Origin: Kribbella sp. NBC_00382
Lineage (GTDB): Bacteria; Actinomycetota; Actinomycetes; Propionibacteriales; Kribbellaceae
NCBI RefSeq assembly: GCF_036067295.1
Contig: NZ_CP107954.1
Span: 4,774,001-4,838,000 of the forward strand
Direction: 5' to 3'
Length of the DNA stretch: 64,000 nucleotides
Part shown: piece by piece, positions 1-8,359 of the stretch
How the letters are laid out: every line of letters starts with the position of its first letter
Position numbering within the stretch: the stretch's first letter is position 1
Translations under genes and position numbers: made by a program
Notes under the pieces: model-generated
Databases searched by the model: none
What the model was told of the DNA's origin: nothing
Seen by the model: the letters and a program-made list of their open reading frames with translations, nothing else

Positions 1-392
1 GCGGCGGCTTTCACACTCTCGATGGTCACGACGGTGCGCGCGTCGAGAACTTCCAGCGCCGCGAGGGCCACGCTGCGGTTCAGTTCGGTGCAGCGGAGTG
101 GGGTGGTCAAGACCACGATCGAGTACTGACCAAGGCCGGCCGCCGGGCCGAGAAGTTGATCGAGGCACCGAGTGGCACCCTGCAGGTCGACCACGACGCC
201 TCGCTGCACCGGCCGACAGCCATCGCCCGCGCCTGCCGGGGTGACCGTGGGTGCATCGACCAGCAGGCCACAGTCCGGCATCCACGCCCGGGTGCGGGCG
301 CTGCCCAGGTCGATCGCGATGCCGGACGATCGGCGGGTGGCTGACCATGCGCCGCGCCGCCGTTGCGGGAGCATCCTTGCCAGCGGTGTCAC
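1..392 (-). CDS. MreB-like actin-family ATPase, partial (3' end outside window)
   Basis: Reading leftwards from a GTG at 392, 130 codons stay open to the window edge. The N-terminal part follows MreB: a phosphate-1 motif GIAIDLGSARTRAW (about residues 24-37), then RPVQRGVVVDL matching the MreB stretch before helix 2, and a segment VVLTTPLRC...ESVKAAA matching MreB VLVCVP...EEPMAAA. It is more compact than MreB between these blocks, so it is a divergent paralogue rather than the main cell-shape MreB. Its GTG overlaps the TGA of the upstream TraR/DksA gene by four bases (GTGA), which indicates translational coupling. The gene sits in a stress-type locus with two TraR/DksA proteins and a universal stress protein, so a stress or dormancy role is inferred, not shown. 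An alternative start is the ATG seven codons in. Confidence 0.7.
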   Translation of the reverse strand, partial: MTPLARMLPQRRRGAWSATRRSSGIAIDLGSARTRAWMPDCGLLVDAPTVTPAGAGDGCRPVQRGVVVDLQGATRCLDQLLGPAAGLGQYSIVVLTTPLRCTELNRSVALAALEVLDARTVVTIESVKAA

Positions 393-763
393 GAGACTGT
401 CTCTTTGAGTTGGTGGCATGGGCCGCAGTAGCGGGCGTGCGGCAGGATGCGCAGTCTCTGCAGGGGAATGGGCTGGTCGCAGAGGTGGCAGTTGCCGTAG
501 TGGCCGGTGTCGATCCGGCCAAGCGCGGCGTCGACCTCGCTGAGGACCACTTTGGCGGCGGTCGCGAGCACGGTCAGTACCTCTACGCGGGCCATTGTGT
601 GCTCGTCGCGGGGCAGGTCGCCGTCGCTTGGCCAGACTTCTGCGAGGTTGTTCAGTTGCTCGCGACGGAACGTGCGCTCGTCAAGAAGGGCGGCCCGCAA
701 AGCCATCGCGTCATCGGGAGCCAGTTGCCCTTCGTCGATAGTGGCGAACGTGTAGCTCAACAC
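389..763 (-). CDS. TraR/DksA-family C4 zinc-finger protein
   Basis: This 124-residue protein has a helical, acidic N-terminal two-thirds and a C-terminal zinc finger with the four cysteines CHLC...CGPC (about residues 93-117), preceded by the family-typical phrase DTGHYGNC. DksA/TraR proteins insert into the RNA polymerase secondary channel and alter promoter choice; actinobacterial short versions are mostly uncharacterised. The GTG start at 763 follows a GAGGG-like ribosome site; TTG at 760 is an alternative. The stop overlaps the start of the MreB-like gene by four bases, and a second TraR/DksA protein lies 48 bases upstream in the same direction, so the three probably form one transcription unit. 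Confidence 0.85.
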   Translation of the reverse strand: MLSYTFATIDEGQLAPDDAMALRAALLDERTFRREQLNNLAEVWPSDGDLPRDEHTMARVEVLTVLATAAKVVLSEVDAALGRIDTGHYGNCHLCDQPIPLQRLRILPHARYCGPCHQLKETVS

Positions 764-811
764 ATCACACCCTCTACATAAGACTGATCATTCGGGCAGG
801 CGATCGACAGG

Positions 812-1123
812 TCAGGTAGCGCGCTGCTGGCAGCTGACGCAGTAGCGCACGTAGGGCAGGATCTCCAGCCGCTCGACCGGAATGCGACCGTCGCAGTCCA
901 GGCACGTGCCGTAGGAGCCGTCGGCGACGCGATCTTCGGCTGCGCCGATCTCGGTCAGCACCCGCCGGATGGCGGCCGTTTGAGCCGTCATGAGCTCCTT
1001 GTCGGCGACGGCCGCGCCGTCTTCGATCGCGCGCAACTGGGTGAGGCGCGAGCTGCGTTCGTGTCCCAGGCGCTGACGAGCCTCGTGCACGGTCATGTTC
1101 GGGGAGCGGGCCACGGTGGTCAC
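812..1123 (-). CDS. TraR/DksA-family C4 zinc-finger protein
   Basis: This 103-residue protein carries the DksA-type finger CLDC...CVSC near the C-terminus (about residues 78-99), with the characteristic ERLEILPYVRYC between the cysteine pairs. A coiled-coil-like N-terminal segment (about 10-65) precedes it, as in DksA/TraR proteins that act on RNA polymerase. It resembles the neighbouring protein at 389-763 in layout but differs in sequence, so it is an older paralogue. The start is a GTG at 1123; the in-frame ATG at 1096 is possible. The 227 bases upstream, up to the TetR gene, hold no gene I can support and probably contain the promoter of this leftward unit. Confidence 0.85.
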   Translation of the reverse strand: MTTVARSPNMTVHEARQRLGHERSSRLTQLRAIEDGAAVADKELMTAQTAAIRRVLTEIGAAEDRVADGSYGTCLDCDGRIPVERLEILPYVRYCVSCQQRAT

Positions 1124-1350
1124 TGAAGGTGCGTCCTCTCACGGACACGGAAGTGAAGGTCGATGCCGACGCGGCCGCGTGTTCGCTAGCCGTTGCCTCA
1201 GATGTGTGTCCTGCATCAACCATCCGCGACACGGCCCGTCACGACCATGGGGGCCAACACCCATTTATGGCCGAGCCCAGGCTGTGTCTCCCCTTGGCAG
1301 GAGCGGTTTCTGCGCCGGAACGGAGTCGCCGACGGCCGAGAGCTGTTGTA

Positions 1351-1938
1351 TCAGTGGGTTTGCGGGTCCGGTATCACTGCGGGAATCAGCAATTCGATCG
1401 CGCGATCCATCCACCCGTCGCGCGGCGAGCCGAATCTGAGGACCTCTGCAAGGTAGGTCCCGACCAGTACGCCGAGCACCGTGTCGGGGTCGGTGCGCGC
1501 CTGGAGCCGGCCCGCCTTGATGTCGACGGTCATCAGTTCGGCCAGCAAACTCAACCGCTCGGCCAGTCGTGCGCGGACAGCGGCGGTGAACTCGGGATCG
1601 CTGTTGGAGATGACCGCGGCGGTGGCGCCGGGGCCGAGTCGGTTCGCCAGGATGTCGCTGATCCTGTCGAGAACCCACCGCAGCTTCTCGTTGACCGGGA
1701 GATCGGGTGCCACGGGTGCCGGGTCGATCAGTTGCTTCAGGACCGCTTCCATCAGTTCGTGTCGGCTGCGATATCGACGGTAGATCGTCGTCCGGGCCAC
1801 GCCCGATCGGGCCGCGACCGAATCGATGCTCACCGCCTCGGGGCCCTTCGCGCGAAGCAACTCGCGGGCCGTTTGGAGGATCCGCTGGTCGGTCGACTCG
1901 AGGCGGGGCCGGCCGCGTCCCGATGTGCTCTGAGTCAT
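1351..1938 (-). CDS. TetR-family transcriptional regulator
   Basis: This is a one-domain repressor of about 195 residues with an N-terminal TetR helix-turn-helix: ILQTARELLRAKG, then VAARSGVARTTIYRRY as turn and recognition helix. The C-terminal part is an all-helical ligand domain of unknown specificity; its ...DPDTVLGVLVGTYLAEVL stretch resembles the TetR_C domain found near efflux and stress genes. I chose the ATG at 1938 because family similarity begins just after it; an ATG at 1968 would add ten residues with no similarity. A perfect palindrome at 1976-1994 lies immediately upstream, between this gene and the divergent membrane-protein/USP pair. The regulator therefore probably controls both itself and that pair. 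Confidence 0.88.
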   Translation of the reverse strand: MTQSTSGRGRPRLESTDQRILQTARELLRAKGPEAVSIDSVAARSGVARTTIYRRYRSRHELMEAVLKQLIDPAPVAPDLPVNEKLRWVLDRISDILANRLGPGATAAVISNSDPEFTAAVRARLAERLSLLAELMTVDIKAGRLQARTDPDTVLGVLVGTYLAEVLRFGSPRDGWMDRAIELLIPAVIPDPQTH

Positions 1939-1975
1939 GGGCCCAGTTTGCCGGGAATATCTCACCATCCAATTA

Positions 1976-1994
1976 CGCTACATCATGTGTAGCG
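1976..1994. promoter_or_regulatory. Probable TetR operator (7-5-7 palindrome)
   Basis: CGCTACA and TGTAGCG are exact inverted copies separated by TCATG. The site lies in the 89-base gap between the leftward TetR gene and the rightward gene at 2028, the usual place for an autoregulatory TetR operator. Flanking TTA and TAA partly extend the symmetry. Binding is inferred from position and symmetry only. Confidence 0.6.
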
Positions 1995-2027
1995 ATAAAT
2001 TGACACTGCCACACGAAGGGGAAGCAG

Positions 2028-2240
2028 ATGGTCAGCCTGGAGGCGTTGAGCGCAAGCGACAACATCCTTCTGATGATGCTCGGGGTGACGGTGTTCATCG
2101 TCACTGTCCGAGTCGTCGCGCGGGAGCACCGGATCAAGAGGCGAGCCTCAACCAGGCCGCCGGCGACTGTCTCCCGGTCGAAGCTCCACCGCCGATGGCT
2201 TCCAAGTGCGGATCCAACCGAACGACTACTGGAGGAGTAA
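2028..2240 (+). CDS. Small single-pass membrane protein
   Basis: This 70-residue protein has one hydrophobic helix at about residues 12-30 (NILLMMLGVTVFIVTVRVV), followed by a basic tail rich in arginine that should stay in the cytoplasm. No family is recognised. A GAAGGGGAAGCAG sequence just upstream is a strong ribosome site. Its TAA shares one base with the ATG of the universal stress protein (TAATG), so the two are co-translated. The palindrome at 1976-1994 suggests TetR control of the pair. It may anchor or assist the stress protein, but that is inference from coupling alone. Confidence 0.7.
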   Translation: MVSLEALSASDNILLMMLGVTVFIVTVRVVAREHRIKRRASTRPPATVSRSKLHRRWLPSADPTERLLEE

Positions 2241-2737
2241 TGGAAAAGATAGTGGTTGGCATCGACGGCAGTGAGCCGGCACAGCGAGGACTCGAGTGGG
2301 CTGTGGCGGAGGCCTCAGTGCGTGGCGCACGTCTCGTCGTGGTACATGCTTGGCAGCCGTCCGCCGCCGTGATGTCGCCGGTCGGCGCTACCCTGGCCGA
2401 CCCCGCCTCGCTCGCCGACTCAGCACGATCGACACTTGCCGATTCCGTAGCATCGGTAGACCAGACCGGCCTCGCGATCGCGCCTGAACAGGTGCTCGTC
2501 CAAGGCCCCGCTGCGCCGGCCCTGATCGACGCCGCGCGCGGCAGTTCGCTGCTCGTCGTCGGTTCACGCGGAAGAGGTGGCTTCACCGGGCTCCTGCTCG
2601 GCTCCGTCAGCCAGCAAATCGCTCAACATGCGACTGTGCCCGTAGTAATCGTTCCCCCGCTGATGACGAACTCTCAAGCGGAGGCATCCGATCACGACCG
2701 CGATTCCGCGAAGGTGGATCGCGCCCCGGCCCACTGA
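2240..2737 (+). CDS. Universal stress protein (UspA family)
   Basis: This 165-residue single-domain Usp protein starts MEKIVVGIDGSEPA, with the conserved VGIDGS strand-turn. The ATP-binding signature GSRGRGGFTGLLLGSVS (about residues 118-134) has the G-x2-G-x9-G-S pattern typical of ATP-binding members, followed by the usual VPVVIV end strand. The C-terminal 20 residues are a hydrophilic extension. Such proteins bind ATP in the cytoplasm and aid survival under starvation or hypoxia in actinobacteria. The ATG overlaps the stop of the small membrane protein. A longer reading that begins upstream in the same frame would run across that gene and is rejected. Confidence 0.92.
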   Translation: MEKIVVGIDGSEPAQRGLEWAVAEASVRGARLVVVHAWQPSAAVMSPVGATLADPASLADSARSTLADSVASVDQTGLAIAPEQVLVQGPAAPALIDAARGSSLLVVGSRGRGGFTGLLLGSVSQQIAQHATVPVVIVPPLMTNSQAEASDHDRDSAKVDRAPAH

Positions 2738-2998
2738 TACATCCACCTGCCGGGCAATGATCGAAACCGGCGGGATGAGGTCCTGGCCCCCACTCGCCAC
2801 ATCAGAACCCACCTCCCAAGCGAGATGTACTTCTTCTCGCGTGCTGCACTGAATGCACGCCGAAGCCATCATCCGCCGTGGCTTCAAGGTCGCGGTCGCC
2901 AAGATCGATCGGATCAGTTGAGCGCGATGGGCGCTGACAGCATCGAGATTGGGCGGTGCGGCACATGGCAGCTCGAGCTGGCCGATCGACCGCTTTCT

Positions 2999-3512
2999 GA
3001 GAGCCGGATACTTCGGCTTCGCGCGACCGATCCGCCCGAGACGCCGGCCCTCGGGGCGAAAGGTGCGGACTTCCAGGTCGGGAGGTTGACGCTGCGGATG
3101 CCGGCCTCGACGCCTTGCCGGCGAATGGCGGACACAACTCCTTCTGGAGCGAAGGGAAGTGGTCCGTGCAGCTCGTGTACTGGAAGACGATGGCGGAGGC
3201 GGCCGGCAAACCGATCGTGGTCTGGCAGATCCCGGTCGGCATGCGACAGAACAACACCCCGTACCACTATCAGGACGACAAGGTGGACTGGCTGTTCTCG
3301 CACCTGGACCGGGTCGCGAACGCCCATGTCGCGGCTCTGCTGTTCGGCCAGGGATCGGACAAATCGACCACGATCGAAACCGACGGCGGCAACCTGTTCG
3401 CGAAGACGATCGCCTACCGAAACCCCGGTGGCACGCGGCCCGCTACGTCTACGACCACCTCGCGCCAGAAGTCACTCGGGATAGCTCGGGCACCACCGAA
3501 ATGTTGCTCTAG
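2999..3512 (+). pseudogene. Decayed secreted or hydrolase-like gene remnant (several frameshifts)
   Basis: Protein-like sequence is spread over three frames. One frame gives RAGYFGFA near 3005, another gives ALGAKGADFQVGR near 3050, and the longest piece (from about 3085) gives AADAGLDALPANGGHNSFW... through WQIPVGMRQNNTPYHYQDDK and ETDGGNLFAKT near 3410. Each switch keeps a plausible polypeptide, so at least two frameshifts have broken one gene. The tryptophan- and asparagine-rich pieces look like an extracellular carbohydrate-active or cellulose-binding protein, but I cannot name the family. After 3430 another frame reads VYDHLAPEVTRDSSG to a stop at 3512, which may be a different gene tail. 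The whole interval 2741-3700 has no intact gene. Confidence 0.45.
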
Positions 3513-3709
3513 GCAAGTTTTCGGTCCATCGCACGAGCGTGTCAGGCTGATTGCGCCGCCGGACTGCTTGCCGCTCCGGGAGGGTCGCGCTCGGCGGGCG
3601 GCGTGGAACAGGGCCGGTCGCATCCTGACCGCCTCGCCCTCACCGCAGGCGAACATCGCCAACAACGGCATCGTGACAAAGTTGAGTCTCCGATGGCTTG
3701 ACTAGTTCA

Positions 3710-3868
3710 GTGAAAGAACCCGTCGCACTTCAGCTCGAAGCGCGCACCGCCGGCCATGCCCTGCTGCCCGGGCAGTCGGTCAACTGCCCGGGCAAGCTCC
3801 AATCCGACCGGCCCGAGAAGATCGGGCGCCAGTTCACCAAGGCAGCCAATGTTGCCCGGCGCAAGTAG
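3710..3868 (+). CDS. Possible small basic protein or gene fragment
   Basis: A GTG at 3710 opens a 52-codon frame ending in TAG at 3866-3868. The product is hydrophilic and basic toward the end (KIGRQFTKAANVARRK) and contains one cysteine. No family is recognised and no strong ribosome site is visible. It lies in the decayed stretch between the Usp gene and the integrase remnant, so it may be the tail of a lost gene. The rest of 3513-3980 holds nothing else I can support. Confidence 0.25.
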   Translation: MKEPVALQLEARTAGHALLPGQSVNCPGKLQSDRPEKIGRQFTKAANVARRK

Positions 3869-3980
3869 GTGGCATTACAACTCCACCCGCCACGCTGCAC
3901 TGCATCTCGCTGCAGGAATCGGCACTAATAGCGGCAGAGAACCTTGCTGATCCCGTCGCCGGTCGCGCCTGGCTGCTGAC

Positions 3981-4310
3981 TCAGCAGTAGACGTAGCGGG
4001 CGGCGACCTTGGTGACGTCGGTGCGGCCCCAGAGAACTCCGTACGACCATTCGCTGTCGCGGCCGGTTTGATTGACTTTCTGACCGTCATATACATAGCC
4101 CAAGCCGACACCGTACTTGACCTGGTAGAACATGATGGGCTGGCCCGGCTGCCCGTGAATGGTGCAGGTCACGTAGTCGACCGTGGCCGGCGCGGCCTCA
4201 GTGAGCGGGGTCGCATTGGCGACTCCTGCCGGCAGAAGCGCGACGGAGGCCAGGGCAGCTGCGGCAACGGCAGCGCGCCCAAGTGTCCGGGAAGTTTTCG
4301 ACCTATACAC
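3981..4310 (-). CDS. Small secreted protein, possibly SH3-like
   Basis: This 109-residue protein has a classic Sec signal: basic MYRSKTSRTLGR, hydrophobic AAVAAAALASVALL, and a probable cleavage after ANA near residue 33. The mature part of about 75 residues contains two cysteines, one early (YVTC) and one as the last residue, likely a disulfide. It is rich in aromatic beta-strand residues (VKYGVGLGYVYDG, GVLWGR), a pattern seen in small extracellular SH3b-like proteins of actinobacteria. No enzyme motif is visible. It is monocistronic within the decayed zone, and function is unknown. Confidence 0.7.
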   Translation of the reverse strand: MYRSKTSRTLGRAAVAAAALASVALLPAGVANATPLTEAAPATVDYVTCTIHGQPGQPIMFYQVKYGVGLGYVYDGQKVNQTGRDSEWSYGVLWGRTDVTKVAARYVYC

Positions 4311-4467
4311 GGGAACTCCTCAATTTGTTGGTGACAACGGACGAAGTCCATCGGCTCCACCGAAGCGGATCAACCCTTTCCAGCCCCATGGAATCGAGCC
4401 TTCGCGCGAGCCCGAAACAACGTGGGTGCGGCAGTCAAGCCGGAGCCACCAATCCCTGCGACTTGAG

Positions 4468-5289
4468 ATGCTCAGTGAAATCAGAGAGAACTGCTGGAGG
4501 TCGGAGTCGATAGCGGAGCAGCTTGAGATCGTGTACACCCGCGCTGGGGAGACCCTGCTCACGGGCACGCGGGTCAGTGATGGATTGCAGCGGGTACTGG
4601 GCGCCCGCCACTGGCGATGGGGCGGCTTCCTCAATGGATGGGAGATCACGTCGTCTCTCGAAAGGCAACTCAAGGTGGCTGCTGTGAAGGCCACCGCGGA
4701 TGCACTCAGGCGTCTGGGATACGCGGAGTCGGTGAGGAAGTGGCTGCGCCGGTTGGTCGAGTCCGAACGCGAGTGTTGGCGCGGCATCTGTGAGCAACTT
4801 GCGGCCAACGGAACGTCCTACTCGTCCGTGACCATCCGCAAGGGCGATTTGTTAAGGATCAGCGGTCGCTGGCACGAGGTCGTACGGGCGAAACGTCGTC
4901 AGTCCGTTGCTCGTTTGGGATTCGCCGGGCTTGCGGATGAGGCCTTCGCCCTTGATGCGGACGATGGTGTGGGTGATGTCGACGGTGCCTGCGTCGAGGT
5001 CGACTTGGGACCAGAGGACGGCGAGGGATTCGCTGATGCGGACGCCGGTGCCGAGCATGAAGGTGACCAGGTCGGCTTGGACGGCTGTTTCGTCGGTTTC
5101 CAGTTGCTTGCGGAGGAGCGTGATCTCCTCGGCGCTGATAGCTCGTGCGGGTTTCTTGGCTGTGTGTTCGATGCTTTCGACTTCGCGGACTGGGTTGACG
5201 GTGATGGCGCCGTAGCGGACGGCGAGTCGCATCGTGCCGGAGATGATGGCTCGGCAGGTTTGGCTGTTGGGGGGCGGCGTTCTTCTTGA
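4468..5289 (+). CDS. Truncated phage/plasmid-type gene fused to antisense integrase DNA
   Basis: From an ATG at 4468 to about 4890 the frame has natural composition: a helical segment with LKVAAVKATADALRRLGY and then RKGDLLRISGRWHEVVRA, which resembles short beta-barrel segments of actinophage and plasmid proteins. From about 4895 to the stop at 5289 the frame only runs antisense through the integrase gene, giving an Ala/Asp/Gly-rich shadow. So the authentic part is about 140 residues and the native 3' end is lost. The break coincides with the point where the convergent integrase also loses its native sequence, so one deletion probably truncated both genes. The start is uncertain because no good ribosome site is seen. 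Confidence 0.4.
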   Translation: MLSEIRENCWRSESIAEQLEIVYTRAGETLLTGTRVSDGLQRVLGARHWRWGGFLNGWEITSSLERQLKVAAVKATADALRRLGYAESVRKWLRRLVESERECWRGICEQLAANGTSYSSVTIRKGDLLRISGRWHEVVRAKRRQSVARLGFAGLADEAFALDADDGVGDVDGACVEVDLGPEDGEGFADADAGAEHEGDQVGLDGCFVGFQLLAEERDLLGADSSCGFLGCVFDAFDFADWVDGDGAVADGESHRAGDDGSAGLAVGGRRSS

Positions 5290-5713
5290 TCTTGGAGATC
5301 ACGGTGTCGACGCGGGGTGTGGTTGCTTCGCCGATGCGGAGTTCGCCGAGGGCGGGGCGGATGTGGTTCTTGATGGCACGCAGGTACGTGTTGAGGGAGG
5401 TGGGGGAGCGGGTTCCGTCGGCGATCTGATCCTTGAACTTGGTGATCCAGAGGTCGAGGAGGTGGTTGATCTTGTGCATGGCGGTGAGCTCAGCGCCATG
5501 GCCGGTCTTGGCGCGGTCCTGGAGTTTCTTGAGCAGGGCACGCTCGGCGGTGGTCGCGGTTTTGCCGTAGGCGGTCACGTCTCGGACTTGGCCGTCGTGG
5601 TCGCGGAAGTTGGTCTTCGCGCGGACGCTCGCGGGCTTGCCGTTGTCGTCGGTCTTCATGACCTTGGTGGAGATCCGTCCCCAGGAGCCGATGGGCAGCG
5701 GTGGTCTCGGCAT
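4852..5713 (-). pseudogene. Tyrosine recombinase (phage-type integrase), frameshifted and C-terminally truncated
   Basis: The N-terminal part (5713 to about 5275) has the AP2-like arm-binding start MPRPPLPIGSWGRIS and a SAM-like core-binding domain (LLDLWITKFKD...TYLRAIKNHIRPALG). At the G6 run 5269-5274 the frame breaks. Removing one base restores a continuous protein into MRLAVRYGAITVNPVREVE and the catalytic domain with the first active-site arginine in GTGVRISE. The protein then ends at 4852, soon after IRKPGESQTSNGLTT, so the H-x-x-R box and the nucleophilic tyrosine are missing. It cannot be an active recombinase. It lies on the 3' side of tRNA-Lys, the usual site for such elements, so it marks a decayed integrated element. 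Confidence 0.85.
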
Positions 5714-5955
5714 CTCAAGCCTCCAACCTGTTCGATGGTTGGCTGCTCAACGCCTGGCTCGGAGGAAGATCCAGCTCCGGGAGAATGAGGCGAAACGATG
5801 TGAGGTGACACACAGTCACGATCAGGTTAAGGCGTGGGGAAAAGCATGGGCATCCGCAGAGGAGGTCGGCGGAGGGTGCGGGGTCGGTCGCTGCCAGCTC
5901 AGTGAGGAGCGACGTCCGGCAAAGAGGGTCGTAAAAGGGTTGTGAACAACACAAA

Positions 5956-5989
5956 GGCCCGAGAACAGATTGCGATGTCTGCTCGGGCC
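5956..5989 (-). terminator. Rho-independent terminator of tRNA-Lys
   Basis: GGCCCGAG pairs with CTCGGGCC, with an inner CAGA/TCTG extension across a two-base bulge. On the minus strand the stem is followed by TTTGTGTTG. It lies directly downstream of the leftward tRNA-Lys. The rest of 5714-5955 shows no gene. Confidence 0.7.
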
Positions 5990-5996
5990 TCGATGT

Positions 5997-6072
<76 letters not shown>

Positions 6073-6140
6073 ATGTTCTGTTGTGCTTGCGAACGAAGAG
6101 GATCGTAGCAGGGGTTTTGGGTGGAAGTGAAATCGGTATG

Positions 6141-7694
6141 TCAGGGGCGGAGGTCGAGGACGGCCATGGCTGCGTTGTGGCCGGCGATGCCGCTGACGGC
6201 GCCGCCTCGGCGGGCGCCGGAGCCGCAGATGAGGAGGTTGGCCACGTCGGTTTCTACGCCCCAGCGGCCGGCCTGTGAGTCGTCCTCGGCCCAGGGCCAT
6301 TGGAGGTCGCCGTGGAAGATGTGGCCGCCGGGCATGCCGACGGATTCTTCGATGTCGACAGGGGTTTTGGCTTCGATGCAGAGGTTGCCGTCGGAGTCGC
6401 GGGCGATGCAGGGCTCCAGGGGCTCGGCCAGGTAGGACTCCAGGCCGGCCAGTACCCGGCGTACGGACTCGGAGCGGGCCATGTCGTTGTCGTCGGCAAA
6501 CAAGCGGGTGGGGAAGTGGACGCCGAAGACGGTGAGGGTTTGGTGGCCTGAGGCAACCAATTCGGGGCTGAGGATGGACGGGTCGGTGAGGGAGTGGCAG
6601 TAGACCTCTGAGGGCGGTACCGAGGGCAGTGAGCCGCCGGCCGCCGACTGGTACGCCGTCTCGAGCTGGCTGTAGTCCTCGTCGATGTGGAAGGTGCCCG
6701 CGAAGGCCCGCGTCGGGTCGTCGCCGGAGCGCAGTTGGGGGAGCCGGGAGAGCAGCAGGTTGATCTTGAGCTGCGACCCCTCGGGCTTCGCGGCGACCGG
6801 CTGACCACGAAGCCCGGCCAAAACAGTAGGAGCCACATTGGCGAGTACGTAGGAACAATCCACCGACCGCTCTCCGTCACCGCCCATCCAGGTCACGGCC
6901 CCGCGGGTGCCGTCGGCCTCCACCGACGTCACGGAGGCGTTCACGACGACAGAGGCGCCAGCACGCCGGGCAGCGTTGGCCAGTGCGTCCGTCACGGCGC
7001 CCATGCCGCCAACAGGCACGCGCCACTCGCCGGTGCCGTTGCCGATCAGGTGGTAGAGGAAGCAGCGGTTCTGGATCAGCGACTCGTCGTGCAGCCCGGC
7101 GAAGGTGCCGATCACCGCGTCGGTCGCCACCACGCCCCGTACGGTGTCGTCCGCGAAGCGCTGCTCCACGACCTCACCGAAGGGCCGCTCGACCAGCGCC
7201 TCCCACAGTGCGGGGTCCACCTGCTTGCGGAGCGCCGCAGCCGACGGGAGCGGCCCCAGCAGAGTCGGCGCGACCACACCGGCCAGCGACGCGACGGAGT
7301 CGTAGAAGGACGTCCAGGCCTCGTACTCCGAATCGCCACCAGTCAACGCCGCAAAGGAAGCCCGGGTCGAAGCCCCCTCCGGCCGCTCGACCATCAACCC
7401 CAGATCGCGCCCATCCCGGCGTACCGGCGTGTATGACGCCACCGACCGCGACCGGAGCTCCACCCCGAGTCCAAGGTCCGCCACGATCTTGTCGGGCAGC
7501 AGGCTGACCAGGTACGAGTACCGCGACAGCCGAGCATCTACGCCTGGGAACACCTGCTGGCTGACCGCTGCGCCGCCCGTATGCCCCTGCTGCTCGAGTA
7601 CGAGCGTGCTGAGCCCGGCACCGGCCAGGTACGAAGCCGCGACGAGGCCGTTGTGGCCACCGCCGACGATCACGACGTCGTAGAAGTTCTTCAT
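6141..7694 (-). CDS. FAD-dependent oxidoreductase, phytoene-desaturase/PYROXD2-like
   Basis: This 517-residue protein begins MKNFYDVVIVGGGHNGLVAA, a Rossmann FAD dinucleotide motif (GxGxxG form GGGHNG) followed by the acidic end of strand 2 (LVLEQQ). The C-terminal NLLICGSGARRGGAVSGIAGHNAA is the second FAD-contact region typical of CrtI/amine-oxidase-like proteins. There is no carotenoid gene nearby, so the substrate is unknown. The ATG at 7694 shares one base with the TGA of tenA (TGATG), making a two-gene operon. A longer in-frame reading upstream crosses tenA in the wrong frame and is rejected. Function in cofactor or amine metabolism is inferred from the partner only. Confidence 0.88.
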   Translation of the reverse strand: MKNFYDVVIVGGGHNGLVAASYLAGAGLSTLVLEQQGHTGGAAVSQQVFPGVDARLSRYSYLVSLLPDKIVADLGLGVELRSRSVASYTPVRRDGRDLGLMVERPEGASTRASFAALTGGDSEYEAWTSFYDSVASLAGVVAPTLLGPLPSAAALRKQVDPALWEALVERPFGEVVEQRFADDTVRGVVATDAVIGTFAGLHDESLIQNRCFLYHLIGNGTGEWRVPVGGMGAVTDALANAARRAGASVVVNASVTSVEADGTRGAVTWMGGDGERSVDCSYVLANVAPTVLAGLRGQPVAAKPEGSQLKINLLLSRLPQLRSGDDPTRAFAGTFHIDEDYSQLETAYQSAAGGSLPSVPPSEVYCHSLTDPSILSPELVASGHQTLTVFGVHFPTRLFADDNDMARSESVRRVLAGLESYLAEPLEPCIARDSDGNLCIEAKTPVDIEESVGMPGGHIFHGDLQWPWAEDDSQAGRWGVETDVANLLICGSGARRGGAVSGIAGHNAAMAVLDLRP

Positions 7695-8359
7695 CAGACC
7701 GGCCAATCCAGTTCGCGGTACGCGGCGTCCCAGAACATCCACTCGTACCTGGTGGTCGTGGAGAAGTGCCGGTGGCAACGGTCGCGTTCGCCCGGGCCCA
7801 CCTCGGCGCCGAGCCGGTCTGTCACCGCCAGTACAGACTCTACGACTGCATCGAACTCTTCGGACCCGTATGCCGCGATCCACTCGGCGTAGACCGGGTC
7901 CGGCGAGGAGTGCTTCAGCAGCTCCCGGCCGACCTCGCGATAGATCCAGTAGCAAGGCAGTACGGTCGCCACCGCCTCGGCGTACGTACCGGTCGCGCAG
8001 ACGGCGGTCAGATAGGACATGTACGCCGTAGTGGTAGGCCCGGACCCTGCGGAGTCGACGTCGGCGGAGGTGAGGCCCAGTGAGCCCAGGAGCGAGCTGT
8101 GGAGCTCCTGCTCGACCGCGATCGCGTCTGCGGCGTGCCGGGCGAACATGCTGACCGCGTCCTCGTCCACCGCCCGGGCGGCGACCAGGGCGAGTGCACG
8201 GGAGTACGAGCGCAGGTAGTGGCTGTCCTGCACGATGAAGTAGCGGAAGGCGCTGTGCGGCAGCGTGCCGTCGGTCAGCCCGGTGATGAAGGGGTGCCGG
8301 ACGATCCCGGCGTACACCTCGGCGGCACCGGATGCCCACAGCTCCTTGGAAAACGTCAT
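7694..8359 (-). CDS. tenA: TenA/thiaminase II family aminopyrimidine aminohydrolase
   Basis: The product has 221 residues, the usual TenA length, and is all-helical. Cys136 in VLPCYWIYREVG matches the catalytic cysteine of TenA, Asp45 in VQDSHYL matches the substrate-binding aspartate, and a late glutamate in RYEWMFWDAAY matches the general acid/base. TenA proteins release HMP from amino-HMP, or from thiamine, in thiamine salvage. I chose the ATG at 8359 because GAGGAG lies about seven bases before it; an earlier in-frame start at 8401 lacks this. It is the first gene of a leftward pair with the FAD oxidoreductase and is divergent from the aminotransferase gene, sharing a 94-base promoter gap. 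No thiamine riboswitch is apparent. Confidence 0.9.
   Translation of the reverse strand: MTFSKELWASGAAEVYAGIVRHPFITGLTDGTLPHSAFRYFIVQDSHYLRSYSRALALVAARAVDEDAVSMFARHAADAIAVEQELHSSLLGSLGLTSADVDSAGSGPTTTAYMSYLTAVCATGTYAEAVATVLPCYWIYREVGRELLKHSSPDPVYAEWIAAYGSEEFDAVVESVLAVTDRLGAEVGPGERDRCHRHFSTTTRYEWMFWDAAYRELDWPV

Noticed and set aside
4183-5289. Single 368-residue plus-strand protein
   Set aside because: The first part is antisense to a secreted-protein gene and the last part is antisense to the integrase; only about 4468-4890 looks authentic.
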